A DNA stretch of 64,000 bases. Source: Centropus unirufus. Lineage: Eukaryota; Chordata; Aves; Cuculiformes; Centropidae. Positions 1 to 9,478 of the stretch are shown piece by piece. Under the pieces are notes generated by a model. That model was not told where the DNA came from. It saw nothing but the letters and a program-made list of their open reading frames with translations, and searched no databases. Location: positions 2,049,880 through 2,113,879 of the forward strand of contig VYZI01000135.1 of assembly GCA_013397695.1 (NCBI GenBank). Reading direction: 5' to 3'. Positions within the stretch are counted from its first letter, which is position 1; the number at the start of each line of letters is the position of its first letter. Made by a program: the position numbers and the translations under genes.

Positions 1-45
1 AGGGAAGGGAAGGGAAGGGAAGGGAAGGGAAGGGAAGGGAAGGGG
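1..45. repeat. (AGGGA)n microsatellite, cut by the window edge
   Basis: Eight exact AGGGA units followed by AGGGG. The array begins at base 1, so its true length is unknown. The purine strand is the plus strand. Confidence 0.95.
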
Positions 46-930
46 AAAAGAATGAGAATAATGTGTCACTAGTAAAGTGAAAGACAAAATTTAAGAGACA
101 GCAAATGCATACGCTGTCTTTTCATTCCTGAAGACAGGAGACCTGGAAAACAGAGGGGATTATTTCAATTTACTGGAATGTAATTAAAAATTTAATGGCT
201 GAGTGCTGCATCATCTAATTGGAAGTGAGAAATTAACAAAGAAAAATTTAAAAGATGTAGGAAACAGTTTACTTTGAAATACCACAAGATTGCTAAATTC
301 TAAGAGGTTAAAACGTTAAATTCATTATTCTTCCATTAAAGATGTGTGGTTTCAAGATCAAAATCAAATCCAACTTTTTGTATAACCAGATCTGAGTTTG
401 GCAAAGTGACAGAGGTGAGAATACTATTTATTCAAAGACAGAAGCATTCTGTTGTGTTTAAACTGGTTATATAGATATATAGGTAAAGAGCATTTTCTCT
501 GGAAAGTAACTTAGTTTCATTTTCATTAAAGTAGGTGTGAAGCAGTGTTCACAAGTCAGCAATGGCATAAATAGTTAAATCACAAATGTTTTAAGTAACA
601 TGCTTTTTTCTTTTCCCCAGACAAGAGGATTCATGCTAACATAGCCAACCAGTGTATTCAGTAGTGTGTATTACTAGTATTTACATATCAGATGTTACTT
701 CTGAGTGTTCTTCGCAGCCCATCTTCTAGACTAGAGGATGTTGGATGTCTCACTCATCCTAAGAGAGCTCCAAAAGAAGAAGGTCTGATAATCTGAATTG
801 TAGGTAAATTAGGGAATTAAACTCCGATTTCATTGTACAACTGATAAACATGAATCTAGATGAGACTATCTCCTTGTGGAGATTGCCAGTCTCCACGGCT
901 TTAGTCTGGCTAATTTCAGCCAACAGCCCT
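46..930. other. Unannotated AT-rich non-coding DNA
   Basis: I see no gene or recognisable repeat. A small hairpin with 7-bp arms (GTGGAGA at 876-882, TCTCCAC at 890-896) lies just before the first CR1 fragment. Confidence 0.6.
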
Positions 931-934
931 ACAG

Positions 935-1473
935 GTAGGTCCAGTTTGACCAGCCTGATCTCCTTTATGACCAGGCGACCAGCCTAGTGTGAAGGAAAGG
1001 CTGTCAATGCTATTTACCTTGACTTCAGTAAACATTTGGATACTTTCCCAGAATATTCTTCAGGAGAAGGTGCTGGCTCATGGCTTAGACGGGTGTATAC
1101 TTTGCTGGATAAAAAAATGGCAGGATGGTCAAGTAAAGAGAGTTGTGGTGAAGAATGAAATCCAGTTAATTGACAGTCACAAGCATTGTTCCCCAGAGCT
1201 CAGGTTGAGGCCAGTTTTGTTTAATGTCTTCATCAATGATCTGGATGATGGGGACTGAGTGCTCCCTCAGTAACTTTGCAGATGACACGAAATTGGGTGG
1301 GGTTGTCAATCTGTTTAAGGGAAGAAAGGGTGTACAGTGGGTTCTGGACATGCTGGATAGGTAGTCCCAGGTAAATTGGGTGAGGTTTAACAAGACCATG
1401 TGTCGAGTCCTGCACTTGGATCACAATAATACCATGCAACACTACAGGCTTGGGAAACTGGCTTGAAAGCCAC
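935..1473 (+). mobile_element. CR1 LINE fragment, reverse-transcriptase region, 3' end missing
   Basis: Reads as CR1 ORF2 in the sense direction. It begins near the CR1 phrase GACCAGCCTGATCTCC, passes through the reverse-transcriptase core, and reaches the segment encoding the ADD-type active site (TTTGCAGATGACAC near 1274-1287). It continues into the CR1 phrase for a cysteine-containing L-H-L stretch near 1410 and stops abruptly at about 1473. The 3' UTR and octamer tail are absent, which is unusual because CR1 copies normally keep their 3' end. It abuts a second CR1 in the opposite orientation. Stops and frameshifts show it is dead. Confidence 0.88.
989..1258 (+). pseudogene. CR1 reverse-transcriptase remnant
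   Basis: This open stretch of 89 codons lies inside the plus-strand CR1. Frame-matched or near-frame pieces resemble the CR1 reverse-transcriptase palm: a degraded Y-L-D-F-S-K segment just after 1010 and N-V-F-I-N-D-L-D near the end. The catalytic ADD motif is at the DNA level just beyond the stop, in a shifted frame. It belongs to a decayed non-LTR retrotransposon and has no host function that I can see. Confidence 0.7.
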
Positions 1474-2450
1474 TGTTGGCCACTTGGGTACACTACTGTC
1501 TCATATTCAGTTGGCTGTCAACCAACACCCCCAGGTCCTTCTCTGCCAGCCAGATTTCTAGCCACTCTTCGTCAAGCCTGTAGCACTGCATAGTCTTTTT
1601 GTGTCCCAGTCCCAGGGCTCTGCACTTAGTCTTGTCAAACCTCATACCTTTGGTCTCAGCCTACTGATGCAGCCTTTTCAGATCCTTTTGTAGAGCCTCC
1701 CTTTCTCCAAGCAGATCAACACTTCCTCTCCGCTTAGTGTCATCTGCAAACTTACTAAGGGTACACTCAATCCCCTAATTCAGATAATTGATAAAGATAT
1801 TGAATGGAACTGGACCCTGCACCAACGTCAGACTGACAGCTCTGTAGTTTCCCGGATCCTCGCTCCAACACTTCTTGTAAATGAGTGTAACATTTGCCGT
1901 CCTCCAGTCAAATGGAACTTCCCCAGTCAGCCAGGACTGCTGGTAGATGATGGAAAGGGGTTTGGTGATCACCTCCGCCCACTCCCTTAATACCCTTGGG
2001 TGGATACCATCCGGCTCCATAGCCATGTGAATGTCTAATTGGCCAACAGGTCTCTAGCTATTTCCTCTTCAATCAGTGGAGCTTTTGTTCTGCTCCCCTT
2101 CCCTGTCTTCTGGCTGAGGTGGTTGAGCACCCAGAGAATGAAGGCATTACGTACCTCAGCCTTGTCCTCATCCTTTGTCAATATTGTTCCTCCTGCATCC
2201 AGAAAAGAATGGAGATTCTCCTTGGCCCTCCTTTTGTTGTTGATGTATTTGCAGAAACATTTTTTATTATGTTTCATGGCACTGGCCAATTTGTTCTGTC
2301 TGAGCTTTAGAGCTTGTAATTTTCTCTCTGCATGATCTCACTTCATCCTTGTAGTCCTCCTGAGATGCTTGCCCCTTCTTCCAAAGCTCATATACTTTTC
2401 CTCTTTTTTCTGAGATCTGACCAAGCTCTCTGCTCAGCCAAGCCAGTGTC
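1474..2450 (-). mobile_element. CR1 LINE fragment with internal deletion, inverted relative to its neighbour
   Basis: Read from 2450 down to 1474, this is CR1 ORF2 sense. It starts in the linker between endonuclease and reverse transcriptase, runs through the early reverse-transcriptase blocks, then jumps at about 1835 from the 'NYRxVSLT' block to the 'GPxxFNIFIN' block. Several hundred bases of reverse-transcriptase core are therefore deleted. After the jump it carries the F-A-D-D-T-K active-site segment near 1735-1760 and the segment around CTGGGGGTGTTGGTTGACAG (minus strand). It ends at about 1474 with no 3' UTR. It shares roughly 270 bp with the plus-strand CR1 next door (about 70% identity by eye). 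Confidence 0.88.
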
Positions 2451-2452
2451 AC
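1775..2452 (-). pseudogene. Broken CR1 ORF2: linker and N-terminal reverse transcriptase
   Basis: Three minus-strand open stretches in two frames (2452-2267, 2289-2035, 2026-1775) together cover the CR1 ORF2 linker and first reverse-transcriptase blocks. Recognisable pieces are W-L-S-R-E-L near the 5' end, N-K-R-R-A-K-E-N-L, D-G-I-H-P-R-V-L-R-E and E-D-P-G-N-Y-R-A-V-S-L-T. The frame shifts near 2270-2290 and returns near 2030. The last frame reads straight across the internal deletion. The gene is inactive, and the catalytic core between the early blocks and the F-I-N block is missing. Confidence 0.8.
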
Positions 2453-5202
2453 ATATGAATGACGAAGTAGGATGCTTATTTGCTACTATATAAAGGAATA
2501 TTTTTGATGATTGAAAAGGTGGAAGATCTTTTCTATGAAAAAATGAGGGTTTGAATTCTTGACAGATATGTTTGAAGTTGTAACCTTCGATGAGAAGCAG
2601 TACTTTCTATGGGAAAGAAGCTGATATAAGCAATGAAAGTTTGGAACCGAAATGAGCTCATTGGGTGCCCAGGGTGGCTTTTGTTCTCTTTGCTTGTCAG
2701 TTAGCTTCTTGAGCCAGTGGTAACAAGTATCAGTCATCTGGTTCTATGTTCAGCCAGGGAAAGCCTTGAGGTCCTCCAGGCAGGCAACAGCTGAAATTAA
2801 CCATATGGTAAATATGATGCTCAGAGGTTCTAGTTCTTTACTGGGGTCTAAAAGGAAGGAAGATTAGTGTCACTGGAACTTGGAAAAGACTACCAAGCCT
2901 GCACCTTATGGTCACATTATGAAGAAATGGGAGTTCAGAGAGGTAAGCTGTCTCCTAAGGAAATACATTTCCATTCAGTTAATATTAATATCAATAATTT
3001 CTATTCTGTTAAATCAGCATTTTCCCCACGACAATAAATTCTGTTAGAAAACTTATTAACATCAACAAGAACTGAGAGTCTAGAATTTCATCTTTGTGCT
3101 GTTTTTCCTATGAGTCTTGTTAGGAAGTTCTTGTCATAGAACATGGCAGGACTTTGAAGTGTAAGAGAAATTGTTTAGTCATGAGAGAAACAAATATTAA
3201 TAAAGTAAAAAGGTGAGTTATTTGGAAACTGATGGGTGGGAATAGAAATTAAATTAATGCCCCAAATCTGTAGTACTCAGGGTTTTTTTTTAGCTTGGAG
3301 CCTTATTTATTAACATTGTTGGACGATTGAGCTGTTGGCAACATACTCCTTTACAGCAAAAAATTCACAGACTATGTAAATAAAAAAATAGATTAAAGAC
3401 ACAAAGACTAAAAGCAATATTTTCTGATGGATGTTTTTGCTTGCTGCAGTTTTCACTTGCTACAACAGAAAGAGCAAGTTTCACAAGGTTATATGAAAAT
3501 AAGTGTCAACCAAGTTCATACCATAAGGGAACAGGGAGGAAAATGCATACTGTGCGTTCAACAGCCTATGACATGAATACAGTACCGAACACTTATAGGC
3601 TACCTACTCAAGGTATGTCTGATTCACTCCCTGCCTGAGTGGGAATGCACATATATTTCTGTGAGGGCAATCCTGGCCAATATTGCATCTTATGGGATCC
3701 CATGTTCATCAACTACCCTACATTCAGCTGAGAAAGGGGAGAAAAGTTTTGATTGTAAAAGAATAAAAAAAATAAATATTTTGGCAGTTGAGAAAATGCT
3801 AATTTGCCAGTACTTTAATACAAAAGCCACTGAACTTCCAAAATGTGTGCTACCAAAATTAATATTCTCGTCAGGTTTACAATGTAGATATTTGATTTGA
3901 TGCATCAATAGCTGCTGAAAACAGTGACGCTATTTTTGCTGCCATTAGAAAGATATATGATGCATAAATATAGAGCAGAAACAAGATTTTTTTTTAAGTG
4001 TTGGAAAAAATATGGAAAGGAAGACACTTTCCTTTTCCTCTTTGGTACACCTTTTCTTTACAGATTTTCACCTTCAGTTAAAATATCTCTCCTTCAGTCT
4101 GGGGCATCTCAAAATCCTTTGCTGTTGTGATTTTCTTCTCCTCTCTTCTTTTCTCCAATAAATTATTTTTCTTCCAGCTCCTTTTTTCTCATTCTAGCTT
4201 GTTCCAAAATCTTCTTGAAAACATCTCTTCCTGATTCAGGTTTTATCCTTCCTCTTCTCTTTTTTTCTCCCTGTCCGAAAAAGTCTCTATTATGGGTACT
4301 ACTCGTATCACTGTGGATTGAGAAATTGTTGTATGAAGTTTTACCATTAACCTTTTACTTTAACATTTTACCTTTACCATTTATTTCATGTTGGCTTAAC
4401 TTTCTTTATTTGTCCCTACATGTGATAGAATAAGAGGCACTGAAAATACAAAGCAGATCTGATGAGGGGTAATGAGAAGAAGGTGATTCCTGCTCAGCAG
4501 AACACCCACTAAAAACTATTATAGATGGATGAAGAAACTGCAAAAAAAAAAAGATTGCTTCCTGCCTAGCCATTCTGTTGCCACACAAATTTTCGAGCAG
4601 GGGTGTGAGACGGCCTAGTGACAGAAATAAAGGATAAAAGTTTAATCTCAAATATATAATGTGTGCTGAAAGCACTGAAAAAGCCAAAGTACTTTGGAAC
4701 TCATTCTTTCGTTACTAGCGTATTTCTTCTCTTTCAGATGCTGCTGAGGGCTTATTTATATTCCAGGCTACAAACACAATAAAAGTTATTTTGGTTCTCT
4801 CTGCAAATGTTACCTCTGGCATTATCTCATTCCTTGTTGTATTACTATTCCAGACTGCCACAGTGCAGTTAATTAAAAATTATACAATCACTATAACCTG
4901 ACTTCAAAAAACCCCAGATTTTTAAACTATTAACTACATAACAATGCATTGAAGGATCAGTGGAAAAATCTGGTGTTGTAACAGCCCCCATTTAGGTGCA
5001 GTTCATCCATATCACATCTTGGAAGTGAAAATACAGTTCATGTCTGGGTAAAACATTTACTTTAATGGTGCAGAAAGAATGGAGTCTTCATAGGGGTCTC
5101 TTTCAAGTATGCAGTATGAGGAGGCAGTGATTACACCTTGAGTTCCAGAGCTAAACACTGGTAATAAAAAAAACAAAAAAGAGGAATTATAATTTGACAA
5201 GT
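2451..5202. other. Unannotated non-coding DNA with a pyrimidine-rich tract
   Basis: No gene or recognisable transposon. The only compositional anomaly is a strongly C/T-biased stretch at about 4131-4285 on the plus strand, broken into runs of TTCTTCTCCTCTC type. Short open frames of 65-97 codons in this interval fit chance expectation. Confidence 0.55.
4131..4285 (+). repeat. Pyrimidine-rich low-complexity tract
   Basis: The plus strand is dominated by C and T with few purine interruptions (for example CTTCTCCTCTCTTCTTTTC near 4134). No fixed repeat unit is visible, so it is a low-complexity tract, not a clean microsatellite. Confidence 0.6.
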
Positions 5203-5808
5203 GTCAATTGTATGAGATTCAACAAGGCCAAGTGCTGGGTCCTGCATTTTAGTCAGAATAGCCCCATGCAATGTTGCAGTCTTGGGGCTGAATGGCTGGT
5301 AAGCTGCCTGGCAGAAAAGTACCCGAGGGTGATGGTCAACAGCTGGTTGATGAGACAGCAGTGTGGCCAAGTGGGCAAGAAAGCCTACATCATCCTGGTT
5401 TGTGTTTGAAATAGTGTGACCAGTAGTAGGAAAGTGATTGTCCCTCTGTACTTGGCACCAGGGAGGTCACATCTCAAATACTCTGTTCACTTTTGGGTTC
5501 CTTACTATAATAAGGACATTGAGTTGCTGGAGCACATCCAAAGGAGAGCAACAAAGCTGGTGAAAGGTCTGGAGCACAAGTCTTCTGAGGAGCAGCTAAG
5601 GGAACTGAGGTTGTTTAGTCAGGAGAAAAGGAGGCTGAAGAGACACTTTAATGTTCTCTACAACTACCTGAAAGAAGGTTGCAGCGAGGTGGATGTTAGT
5701 CTCTTCTAACTGCAGCAAAAATAATATAACTGGTCTGAACAGGTTTTCAGCCATTATGGATGATCTTGTCTTTTAGAACCTTAATGACTCTATGATTCTA
5801 TGATTCTC
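5203..5808 (+). mobile_element. CR1 LINE 3' fragment with octamer tail and shortened 3' UTR
   Basis: The sequence matches CR1 from the segment AACAAGGCCAAGTGCTGGG (5220) through the end of ORF2, then a short 3' UTR and the terminal octamer repeat ATGATTCT twice near 5790-5806. After the ORF2 end at about 5709, most of the expected 3' UTR is missing. Only about 60 bp of poorly matching sequence precedes the terminal AACCTTAATGACTCTATG. The copy is 5'-truncated, as is usual for CR1. Confidence 0.92.
5416..5709 (+). pseudogene. C-terminal remnant of CR1 ORF2
   Basis: This open run of 97 codons is the end of the CR1 reverse-transcriptase polyprotein. The pattern V-I-V-P-L-Y-L-A, then Y-S-V-H-F-W-V-P, H-I-Q-R-R-A-T-K-L, and L-R-L-F-S-Q-E-K-R-R-L-K near the end is characteristic. 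It stops at a position compatible with the normal ORF2 stop. Upstream frames are disrupted (stop at 5408). The region is the thumb/C-terminal domain without the catalytic aspartates, so no activity is expected. Confidence 0.85.
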
Positions 5809-7769
5809 TGAATGATGAGCTGGGAAGAAAATCAAGGGTTGAGGTGCCAGCCTTAACTTTTTTATAGCATATGCTTGCTATAAGTATTCCTGGACTATAC
5901 ATGACCGTACATCATTCAAAGGCCTATTTAATAAGCATAACAATGGTCAATATAAGGAAAACATGCAGTCAGATAAGAAGTGCATTAGCTTTTTTACTCA
6001 GTAGTGAAATTTGAAAGTAGCATTTTATAGCTTTTAGGCTGATAAAAAATTTTATAAAATAAAGAAAAGAAGATTATAACAAGCTATATTTTGAGATTGT
6101 CATTCATAACCATTAGTTTCTACGGTTACAGGAATGCATGTGATTTTCCAGACAGTTTAGAAGGATAAAATGGCAAACTATTATAGGACATAAATTTGTA
6201 GGATTCTTTTTTTAACAAATAAACAAATTATTTTGTGAAACATAAATATGACAAATAAACGATTGTAAGGACCCTACAAAGAATTCAGAAAAGCAGGCAC
6301 ATGAAAAACACTTTTCATTTGTAGCTCAAAAAACATCTGCCCAATTAGCTTCAGAAACAAATTTGAAAAGAATGGAGCAGCTCAGTATGCACAAACAAAC
6401 CCAGTAGTTATGTGATTCATAATGCATCTCATCAAACTGTTGTTTGCTCTGCATATGTTAAGAGTTAATGCTCCTGTCTTTTTCAAGAAACTGTTTTTTA
6501 AAAAAATCATTGATTATTTCCACTACCAAGGGGCCAGAAATTCCAGTTAAAGCTTACCTATCTCTGTAACGGGTATCACCTATGAAACAGAAAGACAGTT
6601 TGTACTTCTGGTTTATTCGAAGACCCTCAAGGATACTGAGATAGAAAGACAAAGAAACTGTTAAACAATAGTGTTCAAGAGGGTAAGTAGCCGGGTAGAG
6701 CACTCTAAAGCATCTTTGTCATCAAGACTTTGAGCAAGCCTCTTAGCTGTGGTATGTTCTACACAAGGATGAGAGGAAGGTTACACGGTACCTGCATGAG
6801 CTTTTGTAAAGCGTGAAGGGCACTGTGGAAGAAAGCGGAAAGGCATGGTTTGAAAATCAAAGAAATAAGTGACAGAGGATAGTATTGTGGGTTACAAAGA
6901 CACAGAGGTCAGCCTCTCACAATCTCAGTCTGGAAGAAGTACTAAGACTAAAGGTGAAGAAAGATTGTAAAAGCCCTTGTAAACAAAGGCTTGCGTCAGC
7001 AAAAATATCTATGCAACAGCATTCTGAAAAAATCAGTAAAATATGTGTCATGAGGGGCACTGAATAAAAAAAGGGTATTTCAGTCATTTTAGTAGGCAAA
7101 GACATTTGACAGCAATCTTTACCTAAAAGTTTAAAATTAAATAAAAAACACTAGAGCCATTGTCTCCTTTAAGTGAAAATTAAGTACTTTTCACTCAGCT
7201 ACCAAAAAAATTGAAAAATAATTCCTTACAGCCAGTTCTGTGTTTTATTAGTCATCCTTTAACATTTTGGAATTAAAGTAATTTTATAAATGTACAGTTT
7301 ATAGAAACTTACTTTACTTTACCTTGAGGGTTTCCAGAGAAGAACAGCTGCCTACCAAACATTACTTGCATATTATATTACCACATTTCATATGCTAATA
7401 AGCACACCCAATCACCATAAAGCATGACAGTTTCAGTATTTAATAACCAATTCTATAAATATATTATCTCAATTTTTTTGTTTGCTTGATGGGCTTCATC
7501 ACACCAGACATATATAAGCAATGATAATGACTACGTATAAATCACACTTATTACCATACTACTTAAAGGAAAAAATATTATTTTTTAAATTAAAGTGCTA
7601 GTTTTTTCAGTAACTAAACTCTTGCCTGAAGTAATTATTGATCTGTTTAAATGTAACAAAAGAAATATGAAAATGAGGAACATATCTTCTGTCCCTTTTC
7701 ACCCTTGAAATAATTCTGTTCCTACAAAAACATTAAAGGAAGTAAACTTTAGAAAGTTGGTACAGAACT
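5809..7769. other. Unannotated AT-rich non-coding DNA
   Basis: I see no gene, transposon or tandem repeat. The region is rich in A/T runs and ends at the left arm of the long inverted repeat. Confidence 0.55.
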
Positions 7770-7944
7770 ACTCTGTTTTGCACTTAGTATCATATATTTT
7801 AAGCACAATCTGCAGGCCAGGAACTCTTTGTTGGCATAATTTTCTGGATAACATACAATAAATAGAATTTGAGAAAAGCAAAAATTGCTCACAGACATCT
7901 TAGGAAAAGATAATGCATATAATTGTAATAATTAAGGATGACAT
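7770..7944 (+). repeat. Left arm of a long inverted repeat (175 bp)
   Basis: The reverse complement of 7944-7770 aligns end to end with 8289-8462. I count nine substitutions and one single-base indel over 174 positions, about 95% identity. The longest exact blocks include the reverse complement of ATGTCATCCTTAATTATTAC and a run through AACAAAGAGTTCCTGGCCTG. Similarity stops sharply at both ends. The arm matches no CR1 or LTR sequence I know. Confidence 0.95.
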
Positions 7945-8288
7945 TATTTCTTCCTATCCTTTTCTAAATGCAGCCTCATTAATATATAATCACCTTTCTG
8001 AGGAAAACTTTACCTCACTAATACTTACCTCACTAATATTAGCAATGTTCCCTAAAAAACTTCCAGTAAAGCAAGTAGAAACCGTCAAAGTGTCCCCTTC
8101 CACCCCCAAATTCTGCATGTCTATTATATGATAACAGTCTGTTTCAGATGACAGCTAACAAACTGTAGGTTGAGAAGCAAGAAACATCTCCAGTCACCAA
8201 AGTCCTAGTGTAAAACTTTTCTTAGCTGCGATGGAGCCTTTATATTACCAACGACAAGCACTTCTGATTTAATAATTCATATTGAATC
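7945..8288. other. Spacer of the long inverted repeat (344 bp)
   Basis: Single-copy-looking sequence between the arms. It contains a 15-bp unit present twice in tandem (ACCTCACTAATACTT at 8012-8026, then 8027-8041 with one or two changes). No gene is visible. Confidence 0.8.
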
Positions 8289-8462
8289 ATGTCATCCTTA
8301 ATTATTACAATTATATGCATTATCTTTCCTTAAAATGCTTGTGAGTAATTTTTGCTTTTCTCAAATTCTATTTATTGTATGTTACCCAGAAAATTATGCC
8401 AACAAAGAGTTCCTGGCCTGCAGATTGTGCTTAAAATATATGATACTAAATGCAAACAGAAT
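8289..8462 (-). repeat. Right arm of a long inverted repeat (174 bp)
   Basis: Partner of the left arm. It begins ATGTCATCCTTAATTATTAC and ends TGCAAACAGAAT. All nine differences from the left arm are transitions. In a minus-strand transcript six of them would be G-U pairs, leaving three mismatches and a one-base bulge in a stem of about 174 bp. No direct target duplication flanks the structure, and I see no transposon terminus. Confidence 0.95.
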
Positions 8463-9214
8463 TTGGCAGTTTTTACTAGGATGCATTCCTTCAGTCTATA
8501 CATTGTCTGTTTTTTAGAATGCAGGACCATAACAGCCTCATATTTTTGGTTTATTTATGTAGTCTCAAAAGTTTAAAAGTCACTGCTAGCCAATGCTATA
8601 AAAAGCAATTTAAAATATAATTTTTTAAGTTTCCTAGATAACAAACTCATAAGTTACAATATTTGCAAGAAGTCTGTACAGCAAGATCAGTTTTTAATAG
8701 TTATTTTCTTTTCAGTAAATACTCCCATGGAATGTCTTGATACACACTAGGCTTGCAAGCAAAAGCGGGATTTATAGTCCTGTTTTCTTTAACTTCTGCC
8801 TGTCTCACTCCAAAGGGATTTGTGTGAAGATTAAGTAAAAAACAATAATAAAATAAGGGAGGGAATTACCACTGCTTTCCCAGTTCCTGTATGCAGACAA
8901 ACTCTTTCCCATACATTCTACTCACATGTGAAGTGTAGCCCTCTTGGCAACCTGATATGTAAGTTTATACAAAATATCCAAAGACAATTCTTGGAATTTA
9001 GCTAGCTGATAATTTCTCTGCCTGTTAGTCAAAGGCCATTATATTTTACACCTAATATGAATGGGCAGCACATTTTAACATCACATCTCTTTCCTAATCT
9101 GCTCATAGGGTCAGACTCCTTCTGACGTTTTCAGCACTTGTTCCTGAGTATGTACAGGAAAAAGGTAATAGTTATGTCAGCATATATTGTTCAGTTTAAA
9201 AGTTAAGCTGGTTA
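8463..9214. other. Unannotated AT-rich non-coding DNA
   Basis: Nothing recognisable between the long inverted repeat and the next CR1 tail. Confidence 0.55.
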
Positions 9215-9478
9215 TAGTGGTGAGACTAGGGATAATGGTTTTAAACTAAAAGAGGGTAGATTTAGACCAGATAAACAGAAGAAATTTCTTACAGTGAGGG
9301 TGGTGAAATACTGGGATTGGTTTCCCAGAGAGGTGGTAGATATCTCATCTCTGGAAGCCTTTAGGGGACAGGAGACTCAACAACCTGACCTGATAGTTGA
9401 AGATATTTCTACTTACTACGGGGCATTGAAAAAGATGACCTTTAAAGGTTCCCTCCAACCCAACAATCCTATGAAATG
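9215..9478 (+). mobile_element. CR1 LINE 3' UTR fragment
   Basis: Matches the CR1 3' UTR in the sense direction: TTTTAAACTAAAAGAGGGTA, then GTGAGGGTGGTGAAATACTG, then the CCCAGAGAGGTGGTAGAT segment, ending CCTCCAACCCAACAATCCTA near 9473. The terminal octamer is reduced to about one degenerate copy. The short open frame 9294-9485 is a by-product of this conserved non-coding tail. Confidence 0.88.

Noticed and set aside
2039..2335. 98-codon plus-strand open frame.
   Set aside because: It is the antisense shadow of the CR1 ORF2 remnant on the minus strand.
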